Shown here one piece after another: positions 35,439-44,336 of a DNA stretch of 64,000 bases; position 1 is the first letter of the stretch, and every line of letters starts with the position of its first letter. Source of the DNA: Hephaestia sp. MAHUQ-44 (GTDB lineage Bacteria > Pseudomonadota > Alphaproteobacteria > Sphingomonadales > Sphingomonadaceae). The notes beneath the pieces are model-generated. The model was not told the DNA's origin. It was given only the letters and a program-made list of their open reading frames with translations, and searched no databases. The stretch covers positions 131,501-195,500 of the forward strand of contig NZ_JAMSLX010000006.1 of NCBI RefSeq assembly GCF_023806085.1, written 5' to 3'. A program made the translations under genes and the position numbers.

Positions 35439-36346
35439 CCGAACAGGATGGCCGACAGCCGCCGTCGCTGCGCCGAGACCCAGGGGTCTTCGAGCCCGGT
35501 GACCTCGAACAATTTGAGCAGCCGATCGCGCGCGGCGCCCTCGTTCCAATCGCGTTCGGCGGCGATGATGCCGAGCAGATTGTCCGCCGCGCCGTCGCGA
35601 TCGCCCGCCGCCATCTGCCCGCCGGCAAGCCGGTAGCGCGCGTCGAGATCGTCCGGGTTCGCCGCGACCTCGGCGGCGAGACCGGCAAGATCGGCGACCG
35701 GCTCGGCGCCCTGCTTGAGCGCGAGCGCAGCCTTGGCACGCTCGATCTCGGGCAGCGCGGCAAGCGCTTCGGGCAGCGCTGCGATCGCTGCCTCGGCCTC
35801 GCCATCACGATCGAGCGCGACCAGCGCGCGGATACGGCCCGAGGCGACCGCGGGATGCTCGGGCGCCATCGCGGCAAGCTGATCGAACACCGAAAGTGCG
35901 CGGGCGGCATCGCCCTCGCCCAGCACCTGCTCGCCCATCGCGATCAGCGGCTCGAGTTCGGCTTCGGCCTGCGATTCGACGCTCTCGATCGGCAATTGCC
36001 GCAAAATCTGGTCGAGCATCGTCTTCAATTGTGATTCGGTGCGCGCCTGCGTCAGATCCGCGACGAGCTGGCCCTGGAACATCGCATAGACGGTCGGGAT
36101 CGACTTGATCTGGAATTGCGCGGCGATGAACTGGTTCTTGTCGGTATCGACCTTGACCAGCACGACGCCCTTATCGGCATAATCGGCCGCGACCTTGTCG
36201 AGCACGGGGCCGAGCGCCTTGCACGGCCCGCACCATTCGGCCCAGAAATCGACGATCACCACCTTCGTCATCGACGGCTCGACAACGTCGCGCCGGAACG
36301 CTTCGACGGCTTCCTTTTCCTGTGGGCTCATGCCGAGTGTCGCCAA
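35435..36346 (-). CDS. Thioredoxin-like co-chaperone (CnoX/YbbN type)
   Basis: Residues 10-115 are a thioredoxin domain with the active site WCGPCK (C39, C42) and cis-Pro in KSIPTVYAM. The following 190 residues are TPR-like helical repeats, ending in the family signature NEGAARDRLLKLFEVTGLEDPWVSAQRRRLS. This architecture is that of the YbbN/CnoX co-chaperone, which holds oxidised substrates for GroEL. The start is TTG at 36346, favoured by GGGAG six bases upstream; a later ATG at 36331 is possible. First gene of the operon with the LON-domain and Trm112-like genes. Confidence 0.93.
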   Translation of the reverse strand: MATLGMSPQEKEAVEAFRRDVVEPSMTKVVIVDFWAEWCGPCKALGPVLDKVAADYADKGVVLVKVDTDKNQFIAAQFQIKSIPTVYAMFQGQLVADLTQARTESQLKTMLDQILRQLPIESVESQAEAELEPLIAMGEQVLGEGDAARALSVFDQLAAMAPEHPAVASGRIRALVALDRDGEAEAAIAALPEALAALPEIERAKAALALKQGAEPVADLAGLAAEVAANPDDLDARYRLAGGQMAAGDRDGAADNLLGIIAAERDWNEGAARDRLLKLFEVTGLEDPWVSAQRRRLSAILFG

Positions 36347-36434
36347 GATCTACTCCCTTGTTCGTCAGTCCGGCCCTTATGTGGGGCGGACGCGCGCATA
36401 GCCAACCCTATTTCGGCAACGCGCACATCGGGGC

Positions 36435-36461
36435 TTGCCCACCCCCCGCACCGATGCTAGG
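36435..36461 (+). promoter_or_regulatory. Promoter of tRNA-Gly, shared motif
   Basis: TTGCCC, 15 bases, then GCTAGG. The spacer again contains CCCCCGCACCG, as ahead of tRNA-Ser (20286-20312). Here it ends 45 bases before the tRNA rather than 20. Confidence 0.55.
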
Positions 36462-36506
36462 GCCGCCGCCTTACCCGGGTCCACTTCCTTGCGGACCGGC
36501 GCCAGA

Positions 36507-36581
36507 GCGGGCGTAGCTCAGGGGTAGAGCACAACCTTGCCAAGGTTGGGGTCGAGGGTTCGAATCCCTTCGCCCGCTCCA
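36507..36581 (+). tRNA. tRNA-Gly (anticodon GCC)
   Basis: Acceptor GCGGGCG pairs with CGCCCGC at 36571-36577. Anticodon stem CAACC/GGTTG closes the loop TTGCCAA, anticodon GCC. T arm GAGGG-TTCGAAT-CCCTT and encoded TCCA end are intact. Confidence 0.96.
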
Positions 36582-36623
36582 GATTTTCGATACCGATCGA
36601 AAGTTTGACCGCCGGCGGCGGTG

Positions 36624-38111
36624 TCACAGCGTGACCCCCCGACGCCAGATCGCGATCGCGCGCTCGTCATTGCGTTCAGTCGCGCAAGCCTCGCCCGACG
36701 CAACCCGAATGACGTGCGCGAGCAAGGCTTCCTCCGCTGTGTCGAAACCGTCGCGCAGCACTTGCCCCGCATTGAAATCGATCCAATTGGGTTTGGCTGC
36801 GCTCAACGCATCATTGCTGGCAATCTTCATCGTCGGCACGGGAAAACCCAGCGGCGTGCCGCGACCGGTCGTGAACAGGATCAGCGTCGCGCCCGCCGCA
36901 GCCAGCGCGGTCGACGACACCGCGTCGTTGCCTGGCGCTTCGAGCAAGGTCAGCCCGGCCTGCGACTGGCGCTCGCCATAGCCGATGACATCGGCCAGCG
37001 GCACGCGGCCGCTTTTCTGGACCGCGCCGAGCGATTTTTCCTCGAGCGTCGTCAGGCCGCCGGCGATATTGCCGGGTGAGGGATTTTCCGAAATCGGCTC
37101 GCCATGGGCCCTGAAATACTCCTTGAACCGGTTGATCAGCCCCAGTGCGGCATCGAAGGTCGACTGATCGACCGCACGCCCGACCAAGGCTTGCTCGGCC
37201 CCGAAAATCTCGGGAATTTCGGTCTGGATCACCGCCCCGCCCGCATCGGCCACCCGGTTCGCGATACGTCCCACCAGCGGATTGGCGGTCAGCCCCGACA
37301 GGCCGTCCGAGCCACCGCACTTCACCCCCAACACCAATTTGGCGAGCGGTTGCTCGGTGCGCGTCGCCTGCGCGCGAACAACCAGCCGTTCAAGCGCGGC
37401 CAGCCCTGCTTCGGTCTCGTCCTGCTCGGCCTGCGCGCTGATCGTTTCGATCCGGTCACGCAGATCAGGCGGAATCAACGCCAGCAGGTCGCGCAACTGG
37501 TTGGATTCGCACCCCAGCCCGACCAGCAGCACGCCGCCGGCATTGGGATGACAGGCGAGCGCCGCCAGAATCGCGCGCGTGCTCTCGAGATCATTGCCAA
37601 GCTGCGAACAACCGTGTGGATGGCCAAAGGCGTGAATGCCATCGACCTGCTCGCCGAAGCGCCGCGCACCCGCCGCAGCGATCCGCTCGGCGGTCCGCGC
37701 CACGCAACCGACCGTCGGGATCACCCAGATCTCGTTGCGCGTCCCGACACGGCCGTCCGACCGTGCATAACCAAGAAAGGTCGGTGCAGCGCCCGTCGGT
37801 CGCGGCGACAGCGCGTTGGCCGTGAAGGCGAAGCGCGCATCGCCCGACAGCCCCGTCACCATATTGTGCGAATGGACATGCGCACCGCGCGCCACATCGG
37901 CGGTCGCCCGACCGATCGACGCGCCGAACTTGATCACCGGGGCACCATTGGGAATCGCAACCGACGCCAGTTTGTGCCCGCGCGGCACCGCCTCGCGCAG
38001 CGTGACGCGCGTATCGCCAATATCGATCGTCTCGCCCGCCCCTAAATCGCGCAACGCCGTCGCCACATTGTCCTCGGGGTTCACGATAAGAACCGCCGCG
38101 ATCGCCGCCAT
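36624..38111 (-). CDS. uxaA: UxaA family hydrolase (altronate/galactarate dehydratase type)
   Basis: The 495-residue protein has an N-terminal SAF-like domain (LIVNPEDNVATAL, RGHKLASVAI) and the large UxaA domain with the metal-site sequence HPHGCSQLGND, VLLVGLGCESNQL and KCGGSDGLSGL. The family removes water from altronate, galactarate or related sugar acids. No other hexuronate genes are near, so the substrate is not fixed. The ATG at 38111 is preferred because GGAGAAGG stands just upstream; an earlier ATG at 38138 has no such site. The symbol is by family only. Confidence 0.87.
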   Translation of the reverse strand: MAAIAAVLIVNPEDNVATALRDLGAGETIDIGDTRVTLREAVPRGHKLASVAIPNGAPVIKFGASIGRATADVARGAHVHSHNMVTGLSGDARFAFTANALSPRPTGAAPTFLGYARSDGRVGTRNEIWVIPTVGCVARTAERIAAAGARRFGEQVDGIHAFGHPHGCSQLGNDLESTRAILAALACHPNAGGVLLVGLGCESNQLRDLLALIPPDLRDRIETISAQAEQDETEAGLAALERLVVRAQATRTEQPLAKLVLGVKCGGSDGLSGLTANPLVGRIANRVADAGGAVIQTEIPEIFGAEQALVGRAVDQSTFDAALGLINRFKEYFRAHGEPISENPSPGNIAGGLTTLEEKSLGAVQKSGRVPLADVIGYGERQSQAGLTLLEAPGNDAVSSTALAAAGATLILFTTGRGTPLGFPVPTMKIASNDALSAAKPNWIDFNAGQVLRDGFDTAEEALLAHVIRVASGEACATERNDERAIAIWRRGVTL

Positions 38112-38230
38112 GACCACCTTCTCCACTTGCACCGTCATCGCGCACGGATATGCGGCCTCGCGAACGCGGATACCAGCGCATGACGCCAAATTCGGTCCAC
38201 AACCCGCACGCGCGGTTCTATACATCGCCG

Positions 38231-39019
38231 ATGATCAGGATCGGAATCGGCGGCTGGACCTACGAACCGTGGCGCGGGACGTTCTACCCCGAGGGGCTCG
38301 TCCAGAAAAAGGAACTCGAATTCGCCAGTCGCGCGATGACGGCGATCGAGATCAACGGCACCTATTATGGCCGGCAAAAGCCCGAAAGCTTCGCCGCCTG
38401 GGCCAAAGCAGCGCCCGACGGCTTCGTCTTCACCGTCAAGGGATCACGCTATTGCACCAACCGTAGGGTACTGGCCGAGGCGGACGAATCGATCACCCGC
38501 TTCGTCGATCAGGGCATCGTCGAGCTGGGCGACAAGCTCGGCCCGATCCTGTGGCAGTTCATGGCGACCAAGAAATTCGAGGCGCAAGACATGCAGGCGT
38601 TCATCGATCTGCTGCCGGCGAAGCACGCGGGCGTCGCGCTACGCCACGCGATCCAGGTCCGACACGAGAGTTTCGCGGTGCCCGATTTCGTGGCGATGGC
38701 GCGCAAGGCGGGCGTCGCGATCGTCTTCGCCCAATCGGACGATTATCCCGCGATTGCCGACGTCACCGCCGATTTCATCTACGCCCGGCTCGAAGACGCG
38801 GTCGAGGCCGAACCTGAGGGCTACACGCCCGCCGATCTCGATCGCTGGGCTGCGGCCGCGCGCTGCTGGGCCGAAGGCGCCGCGCCGGAGGGGCTGCCCT
38901 ATGTCGAACAGGCACCGCCCGAAAAGCGCCCACGCGAGACTTTCATCTTCTGCATCAACGGCGCCAAGGTCCGCGCGCCCGCCGCCGCGCAGGCGCTGAT
39001 TGGGCGGGTGAAGCGTTAG
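38231..39019 (+). CDS. DUF72 domain protein
   Basis: The 262-residue protein begins IRIGIGGWTYEPWRGTFYP, then EINGTYYG and FVFTVKGSRYCTN; the end carries RETFIFCINGAK. These are the hallmarks of the DUF72 TIM-barrel family, which is widespread and without assigned activity. It starts divergently from the UxaA gene with 119 bases between the chosen starts. Confidence 0.9.
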   Translation: MIRIGIGGWTYEPWRGTFYPEGLVQKKELEFASRAMTAIEINGTYYGRQKPESFAAWAKAAPDGFVFTVKGSRYCTNRRVLAEADESITRFVDQGIVELGDKLGPILWQFMATKKFEAQDMQAFIDLLPAKHAGVALRHAIQVRHESFAVPDFVAMARKAGVAIVFAQSDDYPAIADVTADFIYARLEDAVEAEPEGYTPADLDRWAAAARCWAEGAAPEGLPYVEQAPPEKRPRETFIFCINGAKVRAPAAAQALIGRVKR

Positions 39020-39059
39020 TAAAAGGCGGGACGGATGAGGGAGCTTGGGGACCGCCCCG

Positions 39060-39908
39060 TCAGATATCCTGCACCAGCCGCCCATAAAGCTCGGGGCGGC
39101 GGTCGCGAAAGAAGCCGAAGGCGGCGCGGTGGCGCTTGACCCGATCGAGATCGAGCGTCGCGGTGATGACGCCTTCCTCCTCGCGATCGAGCTCGGCAAG
39201 GATGTCGCCGCGCTCGTCGGCGATGAAGCTGGTGCCGTAGAAGGTCTGGCCGCCCTCGGTGCCGACGCGGTTCGCGGCCACGATCGGCACCACGTTCGAT
39301 ACCGCATGGCCCACCATCGCGCGGCGCCACAGCCGCGCGGTATCGAGCCCCTCATCGTGCGGCTCGCTGCCGATCGCAGTGGGGTAGAACAGGATTTCGG
39401 CGCCCATCAACATCATCGCACGGGCGGCCTCGGGATACCATTGATCCCAGCATACCCCGACACCAAGCGTCGCGCCCGGCCCGTCCCACACCTTGAAGCC
39501 GGTGTTGCCGGGGCGGAAATAGAATTTTTCCTCATAGCCGGGGCCGTCAGGAATATGGCTCTTGCGATAGACGCCCGCGATGGTGCCGCCCGGCCCGATC
39601 ATCGCGAGGCTGTTGTAGTGATGCGGGCCATCGGCCTCGAAGAAGCTGGTCGGAATCCAGATGCCGAGTTCGTCGGCAAGCCGCTGCATCGCCAGCACCG
39701 ACGGATGCTGGGCGGTCGGTTGCGCCTGCGCGAACAGTCCCTCGTCCTCGACGCGACAGAAATACTCGCCTTCGAACAATTCGGGCGGCAGCACGACCTG
39801 CGCGCGCCTGGCGGCGGCCTCGCGCACCATCTCCCCCACCCGGGCGATATTGGCGGACGTGTCGGTCGAAAAGGCGAGCTGGAGCGCAGCGACGGTGATC
39901 TCGGTCAT
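39060..39908 (-). CDS. aguB: N-carbamoylputrescine amidase
   Basis: Nitrilase-superfamily enzyme of 282 residues with the catalytic triad E43 (LPPELFEGEYF), K116 (YRKSHIPDGPGYEEK) and C153 (GVCWDQWYPEAARA). The sequence EKFYFRPGNTGFKVWD is diagnostic of N-carbamoylputrescine amidases. It converts N-carbamoylputrescine to putrescine, the last step of the agmatine route. Its partner agmatine deiminase is encoded 1.7 kb away on the same strand, with two unrelated genes in between. Confidence 0.95.
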   Translation of the reverse strand: MTEITVAALQLAFSTDTSANIARVGEMVREAAARRAQVVLPPELFEGEYFCRVEDEGLFAQAQPTAQHPSVLAMQRLADELGIWIPTSFFEADGPHHYNSLAMIGPGGTIAGVYRKSHIPDGPGYEEKFYFRPGNTGFKVWDGPGATLGVGVCWDQWYPEAARAMMLMGAEILFYPTAIGSEPHDEGLDTARLWRRAMVGHAVSNVVPIVAANRVGTEGGQTFYGTSFIADERGDILAELDREEEGVITATLDLDRVKRHRAAFGFFRDRRPELYGRLVQDI

Positions 39909-39963
39909 GCGTCGCTCTCTAGAGGGTCGGCGCGGAAATCGAAACCGTTTGTGGCGGCGTTGT

Positions 39964-40902
39964 TCAGGCCTCGTCCGGCGCGCCCCCCGTATGGATGGTC
40001 ACGCCATGCTGGACGGCCGCGGCGGAAGGCCCGCGGTGAACATTGACCCCGAACTGGCGTTCGACCGGCTTGATCGCGGTCGCTGCGGTGATGGCGGCGC
40101 CTGCGGACGTAGCGTCGGCCGCCCCGCCGCTGCCGCGATGGACGCGCACCCCCGCTTCGATCGCCTCGATCAGCGCCTCGGTCGCCTTTTCGGCGAAGCG
40201 CGTGCCCGGCGCGACGCCGGGTTCCACCCCGCCATAAGGCTGGCGATAGGCGAGCGCCCCACCCCATACGCCGGGCAGGCGGTAGAAGATGTGGGCGCCG
40301 ATCGTGCCGACGCTGGTGACACGCGCCGCCCAACCGGGATTGACCGCGTTGGTGTGATAGAAGGTCGCCGATCCCACGGGCGCATAGACGAAGCCCGACA
40401 GCGCCGCCTGTGCCACGGCGCGCGCACTCTCCCACGCACCGGGCTCACGCCGCGCGGCCAGCGACCCGTCGCACGTGAAGGTGAACTGGCACCCGGTGCT
40501 GCGTGACGAGCCTTCGTACACGGTGCCGCACACGCTGTTGGGGAAAGCCGGATTGCGCACGCGGTTGAGCACGACCTGTGCCACCGCCTGCTGGCCTTCG
40601 AGCGATTCGGAGCGCGCCTCGTAATAGACCGCCTGCGTCAGGCAATCGAGCGCGCGGCGGGCATCGTCCCCCGCCGCCGCGACAAAGGCGGGTGCAGGCG
40701 CCAGCGTCGCCGCGTCGGCAAGGCTCGGCGCATCGACATGCGCGAGCAATGCCTCGGATGGGCCCGGCGGCACAACGGGATTGGATTTGGCGGGCGGTGG
40801 CACCGGAATCGCCACCGCCGCCACCTGCTCGCGCGGCGCGGTGGCCACGCATGAGGTAGCCGCGATCAGCGTTAGGAGCCCGAAGGCGATGCGCGTGTCC
40901 AT
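39964..40902 (-). CDS. Cell wall hydrolase, SleB-like
   Basis: After an N-terminal export signal (FGLLTLIAATSC; an imperfect lipobox) and a Pro/Ala-rich linker, residues about 85-215 form the Hydrolase_2/SleB domain: CLTQAVYYEARSESLEGQ with the catalytic Glu, VVLNRVRNPAFP, CQFTFTCDG and ATFYHTNAVNPGW. It cleaves peptidoglycan glycan strands (lytic transglycosylase or muramidase type). The remaining 95 residues are low-complexity Ala/Gly/Val. Proteobacterial members have no spore role; they act in growth or division. Confidence 0.88.
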   Translation of the reverse strand: MDTRIAFGLLTLIAATSCVATAPREQVAAVAIPVPPPAKSNPVVPPGPSEALLAHVDAPSLADAATLAPAPAFVAAAGDDARRALDCLTQAVYYEARSESLEGQQAVAQVVLNRVRNPAFPNSVCGTVYEGSSRSTGCQFTFTCDGSLAARREPGAWESARAVAQAALSGFVYAPVGSATFYHTNAVNPGWAARVTSVGTIGAHIFYRLPGVWGGALAYRQPYGGVEPGVAPGTRFAEKATEALIEAIEAGVRVHRGSGGAADATSAGAAITAATAIKPVERQFGVNVHRGPSAAAVQHGVTIHTGGAPDEA

Positions 40903-41046
40903 GTCCTCGCTCGGGGGCGGAAAACCCGGTCGCAGCGATAAGCGCGAACCCTTGTCATCTGCTTAACCCTCCGCCGGCTCCGTAATCGCCCGCGCTTGCG
41001 GTGCGCGCGCGGTCGGCGGAAAGTCGCGCGACCGGAGGGGCGGCCG

Positions 41047-41592
41047 ATGAACGGCTTCGATTATGTCTTCTCGCTGTTCGGGCTGCTGCTGGGTTTCTCG
41101 CTGGCCGAGATGCTGGCGGGCTTCAGCCGCGTCCTCGGCGCGCGCGCGCACGTCCGCATCGGCTGGCTGACGCCGCTGCTGGGGCTGCTGATCACCACCG
41201 ATCTGATTTCCTTCTGGTCCAACGCCTGGGAGATGCACGATCTCATCCCCGGCGGATTCGCCGCGCTGATGGTCGCGGCGATCATCGCCTCGATCTATTT
41301 CCTCGCCGCGTCGCTGGTCTTTCCGCGCCGGCCCGCCGACTGGCCCGATCTCGACGACTGGTTTCTCAGGCATCGCCGTCAGGTGATCGGCGGGGTGGCG
41401 CTGGCCAATGCGGCGATGATCGCCGGCATGGCGGCGATCGTGCCCGGCATGTTCACCCACATCCGGCAGGGCATCGTCCCGGCGCTCTTTTATGCCGTCG
41501 CCGCTGCGCTAATGCTCGTTTCGCACAAGCGCGTGCTGATCGCGCTGCTCGTGCTCGATCTCAGCTTCTACTGGGTCTTCCGCTATCTGTGA
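41047..41592 (+). CDS. Small integral membrane protein, unknown
   Basis: A 181-residue protein with about five hydrophobic segments: FDYVFSLFGLLLGFSLAEML, IGWLTPLLGLLITTDLISFW, AALMVAAIIASIYFLAA, GVALANAAMIAGMAAI and ALFYAVAAALMLV. The opening FSLAEMLAGFSRVLG is seen in other sphingomonad membrane proteins of unknown function. The ATG at 41047 follows GGAGGGGCGG. It is convergent with aguA. I cannot assign a role. Confidence 0.8.
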   Translation: MNGFDYVFSLFGLLLGFSLAEMLAGFSRVLGARAHVRIGWLTPLLGLLITTDLISFWSNAWEMHDLIPGGFAALMVAAIIASIYFLAASLVFPRRPADWPDLDDWFLRHRRQVIGGVALANAAMIAGMAAIVPGMFTHIRQGIVPALFYAVAAALMLVSHKRVLIALLVLDLSFYWVFRYL

Positions 41593-41595
41593 GCG

Positions 41596-42567
41596 TCAGG
41601 CGGGCACCTGCTGGCTGATACAGTGGAAACTGCCGCCCCCGGTCAGGATGTGATCGGCGCGCTGGCCCACCACTGTGCGGGTGGGGAACAGTTCCGCGAG
41701 CGCGGCGACCGCGGCGGCGTCGTTCTCGGCGCCATATTGCGGCACCACGACGCTGGCATTGCCGATATAGAAATTCATGTAGCTCGCGGGCACGATCTCA
41801 TCGTCGCGCAGGATCCGTCCGGGCGAGGGCAGGCGCACCAGGTCGACCCTGCCGAACATCTCGGCGCGCTGCGCGGCGCGCTGATACACCTGCCAATTGG
41901 GATCGTTTTCGGTCGGCTCGGGGATCGCGAGCCGCGCCGGCCCCACGAAGCGTGCGAGATTGTCGACATGGCCGTCGGTATGATCGTTGAGCAGTCCATC
42001 GCCCAGCCACAGCACGTCGACCATGCCGAGATCGTGGTAGAGCCGCTCCTCGATATCGGTCTTGCCGAGCCCGGCATTGCGATTGGGATTGAGCAGGCAT
42101 TGCTCGGTGGTGACCGCGAGCCCGGTGCCGTCGCCGTCGATCGCCCCGCCCTCGAGAATCCAGCCGCACGCTTCGGTAGTGATCCCCAGCCGCGCGGCAA
42201 GCCGTTCGCCGATGTCGTCGTCACCCGGCAGATCGTATTTGCCGCCCCAGCCGTTGAACGCAAAATCGCGTGCGGTGCCATCGGACAGCAGGATCGGAGC
42301 GGTATCACGCAGCCAGATGTCGCCGAACGGCTCGACCACGACCTCGGCGAACGGCGCGGCCTTGCGTGCGGCGGCGGCGGATTCGGCATCGGCAGCGACG
42401 AGCAGCACCGTCTCGCCCGCGCCATCGGCATCCACCGCGCGCGCAAAGGCGACCACTTCCTCGCGCGCCGGCGCGAGATCATCGAGCCACAGATCGGCAT
42501 GGCTCGGGAAACCGATCCATACGGCCTTGTGCGGCGCCCATTCGGCGGGCGGCGAGACGCGTACCAT
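41596..42567 (-). CDS. aguA: Agmatine deiminase
   Basis: Peptidyl-arginine-deiminase family enzyme, 323 residues. The start PPAEWAPHKAVWIGFPSH, internal LRDTAPILL, GHVDNLARFVG with its His, and C-terminal GGGSFHCISQQ with the catalytic Cys near residue 316 identify agmatine deiminase (about 340-370 residues in other bacteria). It converts agmatine to N-carbamoylputrescine, the substrate of AguB. It stands 14 bases after the upstream M28 peptidase gene's stop in the same direction. Confidence 0.94.
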   Translation of the reverse strand: MVRVSPPAEWAPHKAVWIGFPSHADLWLDDLAPAREEVVAFARAVDADGAGETVLLVAADAESAAAARKAAPFAEVVVEPFGDIWLRDTAPILLSDGTARDFAFNGWGGKYDLPGDDDIGERLAARLGITTEACGWILEGGAIDGDGTGLAVTTEQCLLNPNRNAGLGKTDIEERLYHDLGMVDVLWLGDGLLNDHTDGHVDNLARFVGPARLAIPEPTENDPNWQVYQRAAQRAEMFGRVDLVRLPSPGRILRDDEIVPASYMNFYIGNASVVVPQYGAENDAAAVAALAELFPTRTVVGQRADHILTGGGSFHCISQQVPA

Positions 42568-42581
42568 TGGCGAACTTCCTG

Positions 42582-44216
42582 TTACTGTACCGCCGCGCGA
42601 GCCGCCTCGCGAATCGTGCGGAACTCGGCATCGGGCTTCCATTCGGGCCAGCTATTACCGTCCGCAAGGCCGCGGCCAAGCCGATAATAGATCGTCAGGT
42701 CGTCGATCGCGCCCGACCAGTCCCAATTGGCATCATATTCGTCGGCGGGCTGGTGATAGCGATGCTCGCCATAGTCCTTCGACGCCGCTTCGCCCGCGGC
42801 CACGCCGCCCTCGACCAGATCGGCGCCGCTACCCGCATCGAGCATCGGCACGCCCAATTTGGCGAAACTGAAATGATCCGATCGATAATAGCCGCCACGC
42901 TCGGGATGCGCCTCGGGCTCGACACGGCGGCCCTGCGCCTCGGCCAGCGGCAGCACCAGATCGTCGAGATCGGATTTGCCATAGCCGGTGACGACGAAAT
43001 TACGGCTCCTGCCGTTGACGTTGAGCACGTCCATATTGACGCCGCCCACCGTCAGCCCGAGCGGATAGATCGGATGTTCGGCGTAATAACGCGATCCGAG
43101 CAGCCCCGATTCCTCGGCGGTCACCGCCATGAACGCCAGCGTGCGCGCCGCCGGCCCCGCCTTGGCCTGCGCCTCGGCGATCGCGATCATCCCGGCGACG
43201 CCGCTCGCATTGTCGAGCGCGCCGTTGCAGATATCATCGCCATCGACCGCATCGCAGCGCCCGAGATGGTCCCAATGCGCGGTGTAGAATACCGTCTCCT
43301 GCGGCCGCAACGTGCCAGGCAGCACCCCGATCACGTTCTTCGACGCCTGCCGCCGAATGCTGTTGTCGAACGCGAAGCTGGCCTTGAGCCCCAGCGGCAC
43401 TGCCTTGAAACCCTTGTGCTTCGCGGCTTCGGCGAGCGCATCGAAATCCTTGCCCGCGCTCGCGAACAGCCGTTTCGCCGCATCGAGCTGAACCCAGCCG
43501 ATCGCCTGGCTTTGATCCATGTGATCGCCCTCGGCCGCGAGTTCGAGCTGCGGCCCCGTCCACGACGACTGGACGACATTCCAGCCGTAGGAGGCCGGCG
43601 CGGTCTGGTGGACGATGATCGCCGCGGCGGCGCCCTGCCGCGCGGCTTCCTCATATTTGTACGTCCAGCGGCCGTAATAGGTCATCGCGCGGCCATCGAA
43701 CGGGCCATCATTCCCGGCGGTTTCCCAATCGGGATCGTTGACGAGGATGACGACGGTCTTCCCCTTCACGTCGACGCCGGCATAGTCATTCCAGCCACGC
43801 TCGGGCGCGTTGATGCCATAACCGACGAAAACGATGTCGCTATTCGCAACCGTAATCCGCGGCACGACACGATAGGTCGCGATCACCATATCGGTGCGAT
43901 AGGCAAAGGCGAGCGGCACCTTGCCGCCGGTGATCGTGATCGGCGCCACGTCGCGCGCGGTGATCTCGACCAGCGGCACGTCCTGGAACCACGATCCGTG
44001 ATTGCCCGGTTGCAGCCCCGCCGCCTTGAAGCGCGCGACGATATAATCGGTCGTCCTGGCTTCGGCGGGCGTAGTCGGCGCGCGGCCTTCGTAAGCGTCC
44101 GACGACAGCGTCTCGGTGACGGTCTTGACCGTCTCGACCGAGAGCACGGGATCGCTTTGCGCCGCAACTGGCGTGGCAACAGCGAGCGCGAGCAGGGCAA
44201 GGATGGATCGATGCAT
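42582..44216 (-). CDS. Secreted M28 family zinc peptidase
   Basis: A signal peptide (ILALLALAVATPVAAQ) opens the 544-residue protein. A PA-like inserted domain lies around residues 140-280. The M28 metal ligands follow: HWDHLG, then DGDDICNGALDNASG, EESGLLGS and HRYHQPADEYD at the end. It is expected to be a periplasmic or extracellular aminopeptidase with two zinc ions. GGGGGAA stands 4 bases before the ATG, fixing the start. aguA follows closely, which may mean co-transcription only. Confidence 0.93.
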   Translation of the reverse strand: MHRSILALLALAVATPVAAQSDPVLSVETVKTVTETLSSDAYEGRAPTTPAEARTTDYIVARFKAAGLQPGNHGSWFQDVPLVEITARDVAPITITGGKVPLAFAYRTDMVIATYRVVPRITVANSDIVFVGYGINAPERGWNDYAGVDVKGKTVVILVNDPDWETAGNDGPFDGRAMTYYGRWTYKYEEAARQGAAAAIIVHQTAPASYGWNVVQSSWTGPQLELAAEGDHMDQSQAIGWVQLDAAKRLFASAGKDFDALAEAAKHKGFKAVPLGLKASFAFDNSIRRQASKNVIGVLPGTLRPQETVFYTAHWDHLGRCDAVDGDDICNGALDNASGVAGMIAIAEAQAKAGPAARTLAFMAVTAEESGLLGSRYYAEHPIYPLGLTVGGVNMDVLNVNGRSRNFVVTGYGKSDLDDLVLPLAEAQGRRVEPEAHPERGGYYRSDHFSFAKLGVPMLDAGSGADLVEGGVAAGEAASKDYGEHRYHQPADEYDANWDWSGAIDDLTIYYRLGRGLADGNSWPEWKPDAEFRTIREAARAAVQ

Positions 44217-44284
44217 GATGTTCCCCCTTGATGGGTTATCGGGCGCCACTGTGACCAGCCACCACGCGCTTGTCCACAAATGCA

Positions 44285-44312
44285 AAAGGGCGATCCCGCG
44301 GGACCGCCCTTT
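44285..44312 (-). terminator. Terminator of rpsD
   Basis: A 13-pair stem (44285-44297 with 44300-44312) around a 2-base loop. The one non-Watson-Crick pair is a G-U wobble when read on the minus strand and a mismatch on the plus strand, which assigns it to rpsD. A short T-run follows on that strand. Confidence 0.75.
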
Positions 44313-44336
44313 CGTTTGTCGGTATGTCGAAATCGA

